Assembly: GCA_031553835.1 (NCBI GenBank)
Contig: JAVBKX010000008.1
Location: forward strand, 1-30,929
Source: JAVBKX01 sp031553835
GTDB lineage: Bacteria; Bacteroidota; Bacteroidia; Bacteroidales; Azobacteroidaceae
Direction: 5' to 3'
DNA: 30,929 nt
The notes under the pieces were generated by a model. That model was not told the DNA's origin and searched no databases. It was given only the letters and a program-made list of their open reading frames with translations. Position numbers and translations under genes: made by a program. Below, one piece after another: positions 15,205 through 23,014 of this stretch. Numbering within the stretch: position 1 is the first letter of the stretch; each line of letters opens with the position of its first letter.

Positions 15205-16261
15205 TTTTAAGAAATACATCCAACATGGGTTCAAGTTGTACCCAAACGGCATCTGACGTTATTAAATTGAATTTTTCTTTAAAAGTTAATTTTTCATCCT
15301 TCGCTTTGTCTGAGATGTCGGCGGGCTCTATTCCCTGAAACCGTTCACAAGCATTGGGCAACCATTCTGTTTTATTTGCTTTAGGGGGATAAACTGCAAA
15401 ACTGGGAATATTAAATGCTTGGGATATATGCCGAGGACCTCCTTCGTTTCCAAAGAAAAAATCCGACAAGGAGAGCATTGCACTAAGTTCTCGCAAGTCT
15501 TCAGCTTCGATATTTGTGAAAATATTGGGATGATTACCCATATCCTGATGAAGTTGAAGTGCAAAATCTTTTTCTTCTTTCCCTCCGAAATTGAAAATCA
15601 ATTGTGCATTATATTTTTCAATAAGCTTCCAAAGGATATTTTTCATATTTTCAGGATCCCAGATTTTGTGTGTTAAACGCGCGGTGACAGCACAAACAAT
15701 GATCGGCCTGGAGAAATCAATTCCTCCGGCTATCATTTTGCTATGGAACCTTTCTTTTTCTTCGACAGTGACATATAGTGTGAAATTTCTTTCGTACTGT
15801 ATTTTGAATTGTGATTCAAGCGGTTTTAATAGTAAAAGTGTTTTGGTGACTTCATCGATTATCCCATTCAAATCGGTTCTGTAATTATGCAGGAAAGCAT
15901 TATATATTTTCTTCTTGCCAATCCGATAAGGAGTTCTTATTGAGAAAAACGAAAACCAAAGTGTTTTTATGGTAGAACGCGTATCAACAATCATATCATA
16001 TTTCTCTTTTGAGATGATGCGTTTTACCTTCGATGTATAAGTGCTTAGCGTATCCATATCCTCATTGCTAAACCGAATAATTTTTTCAATATTTGGATGA
16101 TGTTCAAACAATGGAGCAATATTTTCATTTAGCACATAATGGATTTCCGCATCCGGAAAAGATTTTTTTAGTGAAGAACACAAGACTGTTGAAATTACGG
16201 CATCGCCCACCCTGCGGAACCTTAAAATGAGAATTTTGCGGATAGTTTTGTTTTTTTTCAT
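15182..16261 (-). CDS. Glycosyltransferase family 9 (heptosyltransferase-like)
   Basis: This 359-residue GT-B enzyme of family GT9 begins at the ATG at 16261 (MKKNKTIRKILILRFRRVGD). An earlier in-frame start at 16312 would lie upstream of its own promoter box. The N-terminal ILILRFRRVGDAVISTVL, with the acceptor-side Gly-Asp, is the ADP-heptose:LPS heptosyltransferase hallmark. The C-terminal half has NEGGPRHISQAFNIPSFAVY, matching the D/N-S-G-x-x-H-x-A nucleotide-sugar-binding motif, although the Gly-Gly-Pro-Arg form is slightly unusual. It probably adds a heptose or other sugar to LPS core on the cytoplasmic side. A second GT9 gene lies at 25435-26469. Confidence 0.9.
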   Translation of the reverse strand: MKKNKTIRKILILRFRRVGDAVISTVLCSSLKKSFPDAEIHYVLNENIAPLFEHHPNIEKIIRFSNEDMDTLSTYTSKVKRIISKEKYDMIVDTRSTIKTLWFSFFSIRTPYRIGKKKIYNAFLHNYRTDLNGIIDEVTKTLLLLKPLESQFKIQYERNFTLYVTVEEKERFHSKMIAGGIDFSRPIIVCAVTARLTHKIWDPENMKNILWKLIEKYNAQLIFNFGGKEEKDFALQLHQDMGNHPNIFTNIEAEDLRELSAMLSLSDFFFGNEGGPRHISQAFNIPSFAVYPPKANKTEWLPNACERFQGIEPADISDKAKDEKLTFKEKFNLITSDAVWVQLEPMLDVFLKTKLSIRE

Positions 16262-16281
16262 GTATTTGCTGATAATGAATG

Positions 16282-16289
16282 CAAAGCTA
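16282..16289 (-). promoter_or_regulatory. -7 box of the GT9 gene
   Basis: The minus strand reads TAGCTTTG, matching TAnnTTTG, about 20 bases before the ATG at 16261. It faces away from the plus-strand box at 16302-16309. Confidence 0.55.
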
Positions 16290-16301
16290 ATAAAAAAAAT
16301 G

Positions 16302-16309
16302 TACTTTTG
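16302..16309 (+). promoter_or_regulatory. -7 box of the divergent GT gene
   Basis: TACTTTTG matches TAnnTTTG, 23 bases before the ATG at 16333. No -33 TTTG at the expected spacing was seen. Confidence 0.5.
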
Positions 16310-16332
16310 CATTTTACTGAAAAAGAGAATCC

Positions 16333-17145
16333 ATGCAAAAGAAAGACATCTCGGAAAATGATCCTATTAAAGTGTTTTATCGTATATCAGACAAAGGAAC
16401 CACAGAAGGGACATTGCCTTATGCATCTAAATTTCAGTGTCTCGAAAATGCTATTAAAGAGTTTGGAGCGGATTTTATATTTGTGATTGCAGATAATTGT
16501 AGCCCGCAAACTGTTGAGTTTATAAAAAGCAAAAAATTGGCTTTTGAAGAAACTTCATTAGGAAATTTGGATTCGTTCCAATACATGATCAAAGAAAAAA
16601 TTCTTCAGGAGGATGATAACACTTTGGTTTATTTGCTTGAAGATGATTATTTGCATCGGCCCGGTAGCAAGAAAATCATGCTTGAAGGATTGAGTATTGC
16701 CGATTATGTTTCGTTGTATGATCACCCCGACCAATATTTTTTACATAACAACCATGGAACTATTTTAAATTTCAGAAAAATTCGTCCATGTCGGTTAATG
16801 TTTACCAAATCGTCTCACTGGCGTGTTGCTGGTTCTACTCCTATGACGTTTGCTTGCCGGGTTGGCACTCTTCGGGAAGATTGTCCTGTGTTTTTTAAAT
16901 ATAGATCCAAAAGTAAAAAACGTCCAAAGTCTTTTTATGTTTTTACACATTTGACTCGTCTTCGCAAGATTAATCCATTGTATTATTTTCTTACTAAAGG
17001 AAGCAAGAATTTGCTTTTTATTGTGCTGGCAAACTATTTCAGAAGTAAAAAACGGATACTCGTGACATCTGTTCCAGGATATTCCTCTCATTGCCATGAG
17101 AACCTTGAGTCACCCGTTATAGACTGGAGTGCCATTCCGGATTGA
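16333..17145 (+). CDS. Probable GT-A glycosyltransferase
   Basis: This 270-residue protein has GT-A features: a nucleotide-binding start (IKVFYRISDKGT), an acidic segment FVIADNCSP, and LVYLLEDDYLHRPGSKKIM, where EDDY can serve as the metal-binding DxD. The later SLYDHPDQY and SSHWRVAGSTPMTFACRV look like acceptor-side loops. It has no signal peptide and no membrane helix, so it is cytoplasmic. I recognise the EDDYLHRPG pattern from Bacteroidota LPS/capsule loci but cannot assign donor or acceptor. It is a lone plus-strand gene between two minus-strand blocks with its own promoter, and is convergent with the polyprenyl-phosphate GT2 gene 25 bp away. Confidence 0.72.
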   Translation: MQKKDISENDPIKVFYRISDKGTTEGTLPYASKFQCLENAIKEFGADFIFVIADNCSPQTVEFIKSKKLAFEETSLGNLDSFQYMIKEKILQEDDNTLVYLLEDDYLHRPGSKKIMLEGLSIADYVSLYDHPDQYFLHNNHGTILNFRKIRPCRLMFTKSSHWRVAGSTPMTFACRVGTLREDCPVFFKYRSKSKKRPKSFYVFTHLTRLRKINPLYYFLTKGSKNLLFIVLANYFRSKKRILVTSVPGYSSHCHENLESPVIDWSAIPD

Positions 17146-17170
17146 GCGAAGACTAAACAAGCAAAGTCTG

Positions 17171-18091
17171 CTATTTGAATGATTTTCTGATGCAGTATTG
17201 AGGCCGTTTGTTCTGGGAAAGAAATACTCGGCCCAAGTATTCTCCTACTAACCCGATTGCAATTAATTGTATTCCTGCAAAAATGGCAACAATGACAGCA
17301 ATGGTAGCATACCCTGTCGGAATATCCGGGTGTAATATTTTATCAACTACTACGTAGATACCAAAGGCAAAGCCTAAAAGAGCAAAAAAGAATCCTATAA
17401 CAATGGATATACGCAGTGGAAGAATAGAAAAATTGGTGAACATATTCATCCATAAGCGGACCAGTTTTTTGAAGGTATATCCTGATTTTCCTTCTTCCCG
17501 TTTTTGATGGAGGACGTTAAGCTTCCCTATTTTTGAAGTGGAACGCAAAATCAAACCATCAATGTAAGGGAAAGGAAGATTGTACTTTATGATTTCATTG
17601 ACAATGAATTTGTTTAATGCTTTAAAACTGGACAAATACAAGTCTTTCGGTTTTTGAAGCATCACATTGGCTACTTTGTCGTTGAATTTACTTCCCCAGT
17701 TTCTAAACAATGAATGTTCTTTTTTATCATAAAAAGTATAAACCACATCATAATCACCATTGTTGATATATTCAAATAGCTTGACAACTTCTGTAATCGG
17801 ATTTTGAAAATCATCATCCATAATTACTGTATAATCTCCAGTGACATGATTTAATGCTGCCATTACAGCATTGTGTTCTCCCACATTTTTGGCCAAGGAA
17901 TAAAATTTGACAATGTCAGGGTTTTGATTGTGAAGCTCAATGCAGACTTTTTCCGAATGATCAGGAGAATCGTCATTAACCAGTATGATTTCTAAATCAT
18001 AATGCTTAGTCAATGTCGTTATCAATTCATCGACCACTCTGCCAATGGAATTTGCACTTTTATAGACCGGGATAGCTACAGATACCTTCAT
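17171..18091 (-). CDS. Polyprenyl-phosphate GT2 (GtrB/ArnC-like)
   Basis: This 306-residue family 2 glycosyltransferase is of the DPM1/GtrB/ArnC group. The ATG at 18091 (MKVSVAIPVYK) follows the aminotransferase stop by two bases and is preferred to a TTG at 18097. The catalytic region reads EIILVNDDSPD and VIMDDDFQNP (the DxD), then FKALNKF and the HQKREEGKSGYTFKKL acceptor loop typical of the group. Two C-terminal membrane helices (about 226-250 and 262-288) anchor it. The group transfers a sugar from a nucleotide donor to undecaprenyl phosphate on the inner face of the membrane. As the last gene of the amino-sugar operon, it probably uses the product of the FdtA/FdtB-like enzymes. Confidence 0.88.
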   Translation of the reverse strand: MKVSVAIPVYKSANSIGRVVDELITTLTKHYDLEIILVNDDSPDHSEKVCIELHNQNPDIVKFYSLAKNVGEHNAVMAALNHVTGDYTVIMDDDFQNPITEVVKLFEYINNGDYDVVYTFYDKKEHSLFRNWGSKFNDKVANVMLQKPKDLYLSSFKALNKFIVNEIIKYNLPFPYIDGLILRSTSKIGKLNVLHQKREEGKSGYTFKKLVRLWMNMFTNFSILPLRISIVIGFFFALLGFAFGIYVVVDKILHPDIPTGYATIAVIVAIFAGIQLIAIGLVGEYLGRVFLSQNKRPQYCIRKSFK

Positions 18092-18093
18092 AT

Positions 18094-19179
18094 TCAATTA
18101 AAAAAATTATTTACAGTTTTAATTGTTGTTTCTACTTCGGCATTGGTTAATACCGGATGAATAGGCAGACTTAAGATCGAAGATGAAAATTGGATGGTAT
18201 TGTCCAGTTTTTCGCCTTTTTGTCTGGGAAATGATTGCTGTTCATTTATCGGAACCGGATAATGAATTAAGGCACAAATTCCCTGTTGATTCAAATGCTC
18301 CAATAGTGCATCTCTTTTTGTTGTTTTAATAACAAAGAGATGATAATTCATCTGCCCATATTCATGTTCAGTCAGGCAATTTACATGTTGGAGGCCTTTT
18401 CGATACATGCCGGCAATTTCTTTTCTGCGTAAATTCCATTGATCCAAGTGGGGGAGTTTTGCCCGGAGAATGGCGGCCTGCATTTCGTCCAAACGGCTGT
18501 TGATACCAATGTTATCATGATAGTACCTTTTGGTTTGTCCATAATTCCTTAGACTCAATAATTTTTCATAAATTTCTTTATTGTTGGTAGTAATAGCACC
18601 AGCATCTCCATAGGCACCTAAGTTTTTAGTCGGATAGAAAGAAAATGAAGCTGTTTCCCCAAATGTACCGGCCTTTTTGCCTTTGTATGTTGAGCCAGCC
18701 GATTGGGCACAATCTTCCATGAGTTTCAGGCTATGTTTTGTTGCGATTTGTTGTAGTTCATCCATATTGCAACATTGGCCGTATAAATGAACGGGAACAA
18801 TTGCTTTTGTCGCTGAAGTAATGTTGGATTCTATTTTGTTACAGTCGATCAAACCGTCGTCGGTTCGGATGTCAATGACTCTCGGTTTAGCTCCTGCTTG
18901 TAGTATTCCTGTGATGGTCGGATAAGCAGTTAAATTAGTTGTAATAACTTCGTCACCTTTTCCGATGTCCATAGCTGATAGAGCTAATGCAATAGCTTCT
19001 GTTCCATTTGCTACGCCGACACAATAGTTTGTGCCAATATAGGCGGCAAATTCTTTTTCGAAGGATTCACATTCTTTCCCAAGGATATACCATCCAGAAT
19101 CAAGTACTCTGCGAATAGCATCATTTATGTCTTTCCGTATCAATTGGTATTCCTGCTTGAAATCATTAAACAAGATCAT
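18094..19179 (-). CDS. fdtB: FdtB/QdtB-type sugar aminotransferase (DegT family)
   Basis: This 361-residue PLP enzyme of the DegT/DnrJ/EryC1/StrS family aminates a keto sugar with glutamate as donor. The PLP Lys is K185 in SFYPTKNLGAYGD, and EDCAQSAG (D156) contacts the cofactor nitrogen. VANGTEAIALAL is the phosphate-binding segment and INSRLDEMQAAIL a family signature. Next to an FdtA-type ketoisomerase it should make dTDP-3-amino-3,6-dideoxy-galactose or -glucose (Fuc3N or Qui3N). The acetyltransferase (FdtC/QdtC) that usually completes the pathway is absent from this window, so the sugar may stay as a free amine or be modified by an enzyme elsewhere. Its start is 17 bases after the isomerase stop. 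Confidence 0.88.
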   Translation of the reverse strand: MILFNDFKQEYQLIRKDINDAIRRVLDSGWYILGKECESFEKEFAAYIGTNYCVGVANGTEAIALALSAMDIGKGDEVITTNLTAYPTITGILQAGAKPRVIDIRTDDGLIDCNKIESNITSATKAIVPVHLYGQCCNMDELQQIATKHSLKLMEDCAQSAGSTYKGKKAGTFGETASFSFYPTKNLGAYGDAGAITTNNKEIYEKLLSLRNYGQTKRYYHDNIGINSRLDEMQAAILRAKLPHLDQWNLRRKEIAGMYRKGLQHVNCLTEHEYGQMNYHLFVIKTTKRDALLEHLNQQGICALIHYPVPINEQQSFPRQKGEKLDNTIQFSSSILSLPIHPVLTNAEVETTIKTVNNFFN

Positions 19180-19196
19180 GATAATTTGTTTATAGT

Positions 19197-19619
19197 TTAT
19201 TGAAGAATGTATTTTTGAAATTCACTGTAATTGCGGATATAGTCGTTTTCGTCGAATAAATCGGAAGCTAAGACTAGCAGGATACAATTATCTGAAAAGT
19301 TTTTCATTGTATGCCATAATTTAACATCCATGAATATTCCAACATTAGGTTGATTCAAAATAATTTCTTGTTGATGTATGCCATCATCTATGGTCAGCGT
19401 AAAACTTCCATTGATACAGAAAATGACTTGCTGATTGTGCTTATGAGCATGTTTTCCCCGCAAGGCTGATTGATCTTTCAGATTGTAAATATAATATACT
19501 CGTTTTATTTCAAAAGGGATTTGTTTACTGATTTCCGCCACAGATAAAACCCCGTCCCGACCATCTACTAGCCGACATAATTCAATAATTCCGCAATTAT
19601 TCACTTCCAATAACTTCAT
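19197..19619 (-). CDS. fdtA: FdtA/QdtA-type dTDP-keto-sugar 3,4-isomerase
   Basis: The 140-residue single-domain cupin matches the FdtA/QdtA/WxcM family. It converts dTDP-4-keto-6-deoxyglucose to the 3-keto isomer, the substrate of the next enzyme. Visible landmarks are VYYIYNLKD, the active-site LRGKHAHKHNQQVIFC (H57 and H59), GSFTLTIDDG and LWHTMKNFS. The galacto versus gluco outcome (FdtA or QdtA) depends on a few residues and I do not call it. The gene starts inside the end of the upstream membrane-protein gene (23-bp overlap), so the two are translationally close and in one operon. RmlA and RmlB, needed to supply the substrate, are not in the window. Confidence 0.9.
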   Translation of the reverse strand: MKLLEVNNCGIIELCRLVDGRDGVLSVAEISKQIPFEIKRVYYIYNLKDQSALRGKHAHKHNQQVIFCINGSFTLTIDDGIHQQEIILNQPNVGIFMDVKLWHTMKNFSDNCILLVLASDLFDENDYIRNYSEFQKYILQ

Positions 19620-21093
19620 ACAGATGGTATTTTGTATTGTGATAAACTTCTTTCAAGCTGGACTGTGTTACTGATTGTTTGGTAATTAAATAATTCAGTT
19701 TATATTTGACTTTGAGAGTGTCGATATAATTGATATTGTTTTGTAATTTTTGTTGGTCTTGTACCCTGGAATACCATTCATAAATCTTGTCTCCTCCACC
19801 CGGGTCAAACTTAAAAATAACAAGGGCCTCTCTTCTCGTCCGGCGCGAGAAAGATTCCTCCTCATATTTTTCTTTTTCCAAAAACAGATATATATTGCTT
19901 GGCTGTGTATGTTCTTGTACATAGGAAACTAATGCTATAAAGTTAGGATTTTCTTTATAAAAAATATTCTTTTTGAAATTATTGGCTGTCCGGAAACACA
20001 AAAGTGTCAAAATCAGTAAAAATGTTATAGCGTTTACATAACCCGGTTGAATATAACTGTATAGCAAATTACGCAGAAACAAAAAAACAATGATATAATA
20101 AGTAAACGCTCCAATGGAAGCAATACGGAACAGGTAATATTTCAATAAATGTCCTCCGGTATCTATATAAGTGATCAATAATCCGACAAACAGCATGCAT
20201 AAGGAAATAATGGCAATGCGATTTAGTTTGCGAATGTTGGTGTCTGGTGATTTTCTAAAATAAAAAATACTTAACAATAATAGGATGAAGCTCAATACAA
20301 CACGAGGAAAAACTTCTTGCATGGCATTGGGCACATGCATCGGTGCTGTGTGGTGAGTATTACGAAAAAAAGAATATACCCAATCGATATTTACACCATT
20401 GATTATACTGCCACTTTCATCCAAATGGGAGCTGAGGAAAAAAATGAATGGGGATACAATGAGCAGGTAAACCATGCCCATACGAAGAAGTAATTTTATA
20501 TTTCGTTCTGTGACAAGGACGTAAATGAATGCCATTACAAAATACCACCCTCCGACTAAAATGTGAAAATAAGAGGCTATAGCGGCAAAGAGTACAACTT
20601 GTATATATTTTGCTTTTAATAAATAATAGAATGCATAAAATATGAAAACATAAGCCAGAGTTTTTCCTTCAAATCCACCAAAAATCCATTCTCTTCCAAA
20701 AAAATGCTGCGTGCTTAAGTTGATTATAAATATTTGGAGAATAACTAATATCCCCAGATTTTTTATTTTTAATTCTTTGAATATTAATGCTAAAGGAAAG
20801 GCATAACAGGCATAATTAAACATCCCTCCCCAAAAGGCGAGCTGTTCGAAACTCCAATATTTGAGTGCAAATCCAGCAATATATTGAAAAAAGAAACGGG
20901 TGCCTACCCATTCCGTAAACGTAAACGATCCGGGGATCCATGACGGATCAATAAATTGCTTGGCTAAAGGAAAATAAGCTTCTTCATTGGAATGAACTTT
21001 GAAAGAAAGTAAATTCAAGCATAACACCAAGAAGATAAATAGCCGGCTATCTATTTTGTTGAGAAATTCTATAATTTGAGCAATTATTTTCAT
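19597..21093 (-). CDS. DUF6798-like membrane protein, candidate GT-C glycosyltransferase
   Basis: The 498-residue product has about ten membrane helices. The ATG at 21093 (MKIIAQIIEF) is chosen because the promoter box at 21118-21125 would lie inside a longer version. I recall similar proteins as DUF6798. After the first helix comes NEEAYFPLAKQFIDPSWIPG, which resembles the first periplasmic loop of PMT/ArnT-type GT-C enzymes (DEARYAEIA... followed by W.P), where the acidic residue is essential. A soluble C-terminal part (about 400-498) follows the helices. As first gene of the operon with amino-sugar enzymes and a polyprenyl-phosphate GT, a lipid-linked sugar transferase is a reasonable inference. 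A polymerase or flippase role is the main alternative. Confidence 0.7.
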   Translation of the reverse strand: MKIIAQIIEFLNKIDSRLFIFLVLCLNLLSFKVHSNEEAYFPLAKQFIDPSWIPGSFTFTEWVGTRFFFQYIAGFALKYWSFEQLAFWGGMFNYACYAFPLALIFKELKIKNLGILVILQIFIINLSTQHFFGREWIFGGFEGKTLAYVFIFYAFYYLLKAKYIQVVLFAAIASYFHILVGGWYFVMAFIYVLVTERNIKLLLRMGMVYLLIVSPFIFFLSSHLDESGSIINGVNIDWVYSFFRNTHHTAPMHVPNAMQEVFPRVVLSFILLLLSIFYFRKSPDTNIRKLNRIAIISLCMLFVGLLITYIDTGGHLLKYYLFRIASIGAFTYYIIVFLFLRNLLYSYIQPGYVNAITFLLILTLLCFRTANNFKKNIFYKENPNFIALVSYVQEHTQPSNIYLFLEKEKYEEESFSRRTRREALVIFKFDPGGGDKIYEWYSRVQDQQKLQNNINYIDTLKVKYKLNYLITKQSVTQSSLKEVYHNTKYHLYEVIGSE

Positions 21094-21117
21094 GAAGATT
21101 CTGAGCTGAAAGATGGA

Positions 21118-21125
21118 CAAAATTA
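21118..21125 (-). promoter_or_regulatory. -7 box of the amino-sugar operon
   Basis: The minus strand reads TAATTTTG, matching TAnnTTTG, about 24 bases before the ATG at 21093. No clear -33 element. Confidence 0.45.
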
Positions 21126-21168
21126 CGTGATATATTTTGAAATACAAATTTTGTTTTCACCTCTGTGT

Positions 21169-21199
21169 TTTGTTTTTGCAAGAAACCTTATTACTTTTG
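21169..21199 (+). promoter_or_regulatory. Promoter of the HisC-like/LicC/LicD operon
   Basis: TTTG at 21169-21172 and TACTTTTG at 21192-21199 are exactly 19 bases apart, a textbook Bacteroidota promoter. The ATG follows at 21226. Confidence 0.7.
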
Positions 21200-21225
21200 C
21201 ATTCAATTTTAAATAATTCTCTTTT

Positions 21226-22290
21226 ATGCCTCAAATACACGGTGAACGAGACTTGATTTACCTGGATAGGAATGAGTATAATTTTGAAGTAGCTCCTTTA
21301 GTCGAAGAAACCATTCAAACATTTTCTCCTCTCGAATTTACACATTATACTCGTTGCTTCCAACAAGGAATTAAGAGTGAATTGTCCGATTTTATCGGAA
21401 AAATGTATGATGTGCCAGAAAAAAACGTTGTACTTGGATATGGTGGTGAAGATATTCTTAAATCGGTTATCCACTGTTTTTTGAGCCAGGGGCATCGGCA
21501 ACGTAAAATTCTTATTCCGACATTTTCCTGGTGGTATTATAAGTCTATTGCTGAAGAAGTAAATGGATCAACAACTATGTATCCATTATATGAGGATGGG
21601 TATGAATTCAAATATGATATTCCGGAAATTAAACGGTTACTTCAGGATGAACAACCGGATATGCTACTTTTGGCCAGCCCAAATAATCCGACAGGCAATT
21701 CGCTGACTCTTGATGAGATGAAGGATATTTTGCGTAGCGTTGATCCTCAAACTATTGTTGTAGTCGATGAGGCTTATACATTGTTCAATCGACAGGATAT
21801 TTCCTATATTGCTCCTTTAATTACCGAATTTCCCAACTTATTGATAGTTCGTACTTTTTCGAAGTTTTATGGTTTACCCGGGTTGCGTCTTGGGTATTCT
21901 TTTATGGGGGAAAGCCTGCAACCTTTCTATGGTTTCAGTACGATGTATCTTGGCTTTAATAAATTATCTGAAAAAATAGGGATTGCTGCCCTTCAATCTA
22001 CAGATTTTTATAATGAAAAGGCAGCCTTGATGCAAGCGGATAAAGAATTGTATAAACGAGAGTTGAATCCGGTTCCGGGTTTTAAAGTATATAACTCTGA
22101 TGCCAATTTCATTTTGATCAAATATCCAATTGAAATTAAAGAAACATTGCAAGAAGAGTTTACTAAAGTAAATATAGTAGTGAAATTTATGAATGAGGAA
22201 GGACTTCGTTCACACATGAGGATCACACTTGGTACACCTGTTATCAATCAACAGGTGATCGATATTATTAAAAAAGTCGCCAAAGCATGA
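21226..22290 (+). CDS. HisC-fold PLP aminotransferase/decarboxylase of the LicD locus
   Basis: This 354-residue fold-type I PLP enzyme resembles histidinol-phosphate aminotransferase and threonine-phosphate decarboxylase. Landmarks are LDRNEYNFE near the N-terminus, YGGEDILKSVIHCF, LASPNNPTGNSL, VVVDEAYTLF and the PLP-Lys motif RTFSKFYGLPGLRLGY (K213). The C-terminal FMNEEGLRSHMRITLGTP carries the Arg that binds the substrate acid or phosphate. The context is not histidine synthesis: the gene overlaps a LicC-like cytidylyltransferase by 4 bp and is in one operon with licD. In the Campylobacter jejuni capsule, HisC-like enzymes make serinol phosphate or ethanolamine phosphate for CDP activation. 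I infer an analogous role; the substrate is unproven. Confidence 0.85.
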   Translation: MPQIHGERDLIYLDRNEYNFEVAPLVEETIQTFSPLEFTHYTRCFQQGIKSELSDFIGKMYDVPEKNVVLGYGGEDILKSVIHCFLSQGHRQRKILIPTFSWWYYKSIAEEVNGSTTMYPLYEDGYEFKYDIPEIKRLLQDEQPDMLLLASPNNPTGNSLTLDEMKDILRSVDPQTIVVVDEAYTLFNRQDISYIAPLITEFPNLLIVRTFSKFYGLPGLRLGYSFMGESLQPFYGFSTMYLGFNKLSEKIGIAALQSTDFYNEKAALMQADKELYKRELNPVPGFKVYNSDANFILIKYPIEIKETLQEEFTKVNIVVKFMNEEGLRSHMRITLGTPVINQQVIDIIKKVAKA

Positions 22291-23012
22291 AAGCCATTAT
22301 TCTCGCTGCTGGAATTGCATCGCGCTTGCGTCCCCTGACAGATAATACTCCAAAATGTTTGTTGACAATCGGACAAAAAAGTTTATTGCAACGAACGATA
22401 GATGCCTTGATTCAAAATCATGTAAATGAGTTGGTCATTGTAACCGGATACCTCCATGAAATGATAGAATCTTTTGTTGTTGCTCATTATCCGGGTTTGA
22501 AAGTAGAGTTCATTTATAATGAACAATATGCATCGACCAATAATATTTACTCGCTGTGGTTGACTAAAAAATCTGTGATGGATACGGATATTCTGTTGTT
22601 GGATAGCGACATTTTGTTTGATCCTCAAATTATTTCTTGTTTACTAAGTTCTAATTATTCCACTTGTTTGGCATTAAATAAACATGAATTGGGAGAAGAA
22701 GAAATAAAAGTGATCGTTGATTCTGATAATAGGGTGGAAGAAATCAGTAAAATTTGTTCTATTGAAAAAGCGGTTGGAGAATCGATCGGAATAGAAAAAA
22801 TGGAAAACCGTTTTGTTCATGATTTATTTGCTGAAATGGATGTCATGATCCTGGAAAAAAAGCAAACGGATATTTTTTATGAGGCGGCTTTTGAAAATTG
22901 CATACATAAAGGATCTGATATGTATGCAGTGGATACAACATCGTATTTTTCGATGGAATTGGATACTGTGGAGGATTTTTTATTGGCCAAAGAGCAATAT
23001 TCTAACAAATAA
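22287..23012 (+). CDS. LicC-like nucleotidyltransferase (CTP-type candidate)
   Basis: This 241-residue nucleotidyltransferase begins with the signature MKAIILAAGIASRLRPLTDN and TPKCLL, which bind the nucleotide. YASTNNIYSLWLTKK and DILLLDSDILFDP (metal Asp) closely follow phosphocholine cytidylyltransferase LicC and related capsule cytidylyltransferases, and SMELDTVEDFLLAK is the usual C-terminal metal/product segment. It probably couples CTP to a phosphorylated amino alcohol, giving the CDP donor for LicD. Its ATG overlaps the stop of the PLP-enzyme gene (ATGA), so the two are translationally coupled. No LicA-type choline kinase is present, which suggests a substrate that is already phosphorylated. 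A sugar-1-phosphate substrate is the alternative. Confidence 0.85.
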   Translation: MKAIILAAGIASRLRPLTDNTPKCLLTIGQKSLLQRTIDALIQNHVNELVIVTGYLHEMIESFVVAHYPGLKVEFIYNEQYASTNNIYSLWLTKKSVMDTDILLLDSDILFDPQIISCLLSSNYSTCLALNKHELGEEEIKVIVDSDNRVEEISKICSIEKAVGESIGIEKMENRFVHDLFAEMDVMILEKKQTDIFYEAAFENCIHKGSDMYAVDTTSYFSMELDTVEDFLLAKEQYSNK

Positions 23013-23014
23013 AT

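Noticed and set aside
21226..22290. Ordinary histidine biosynthesis gene hisC
   Set aside because: The fold is right, but no other his gene is near and the gene overlaps a LicC-like cytidylyltransferase in an operon with licD.
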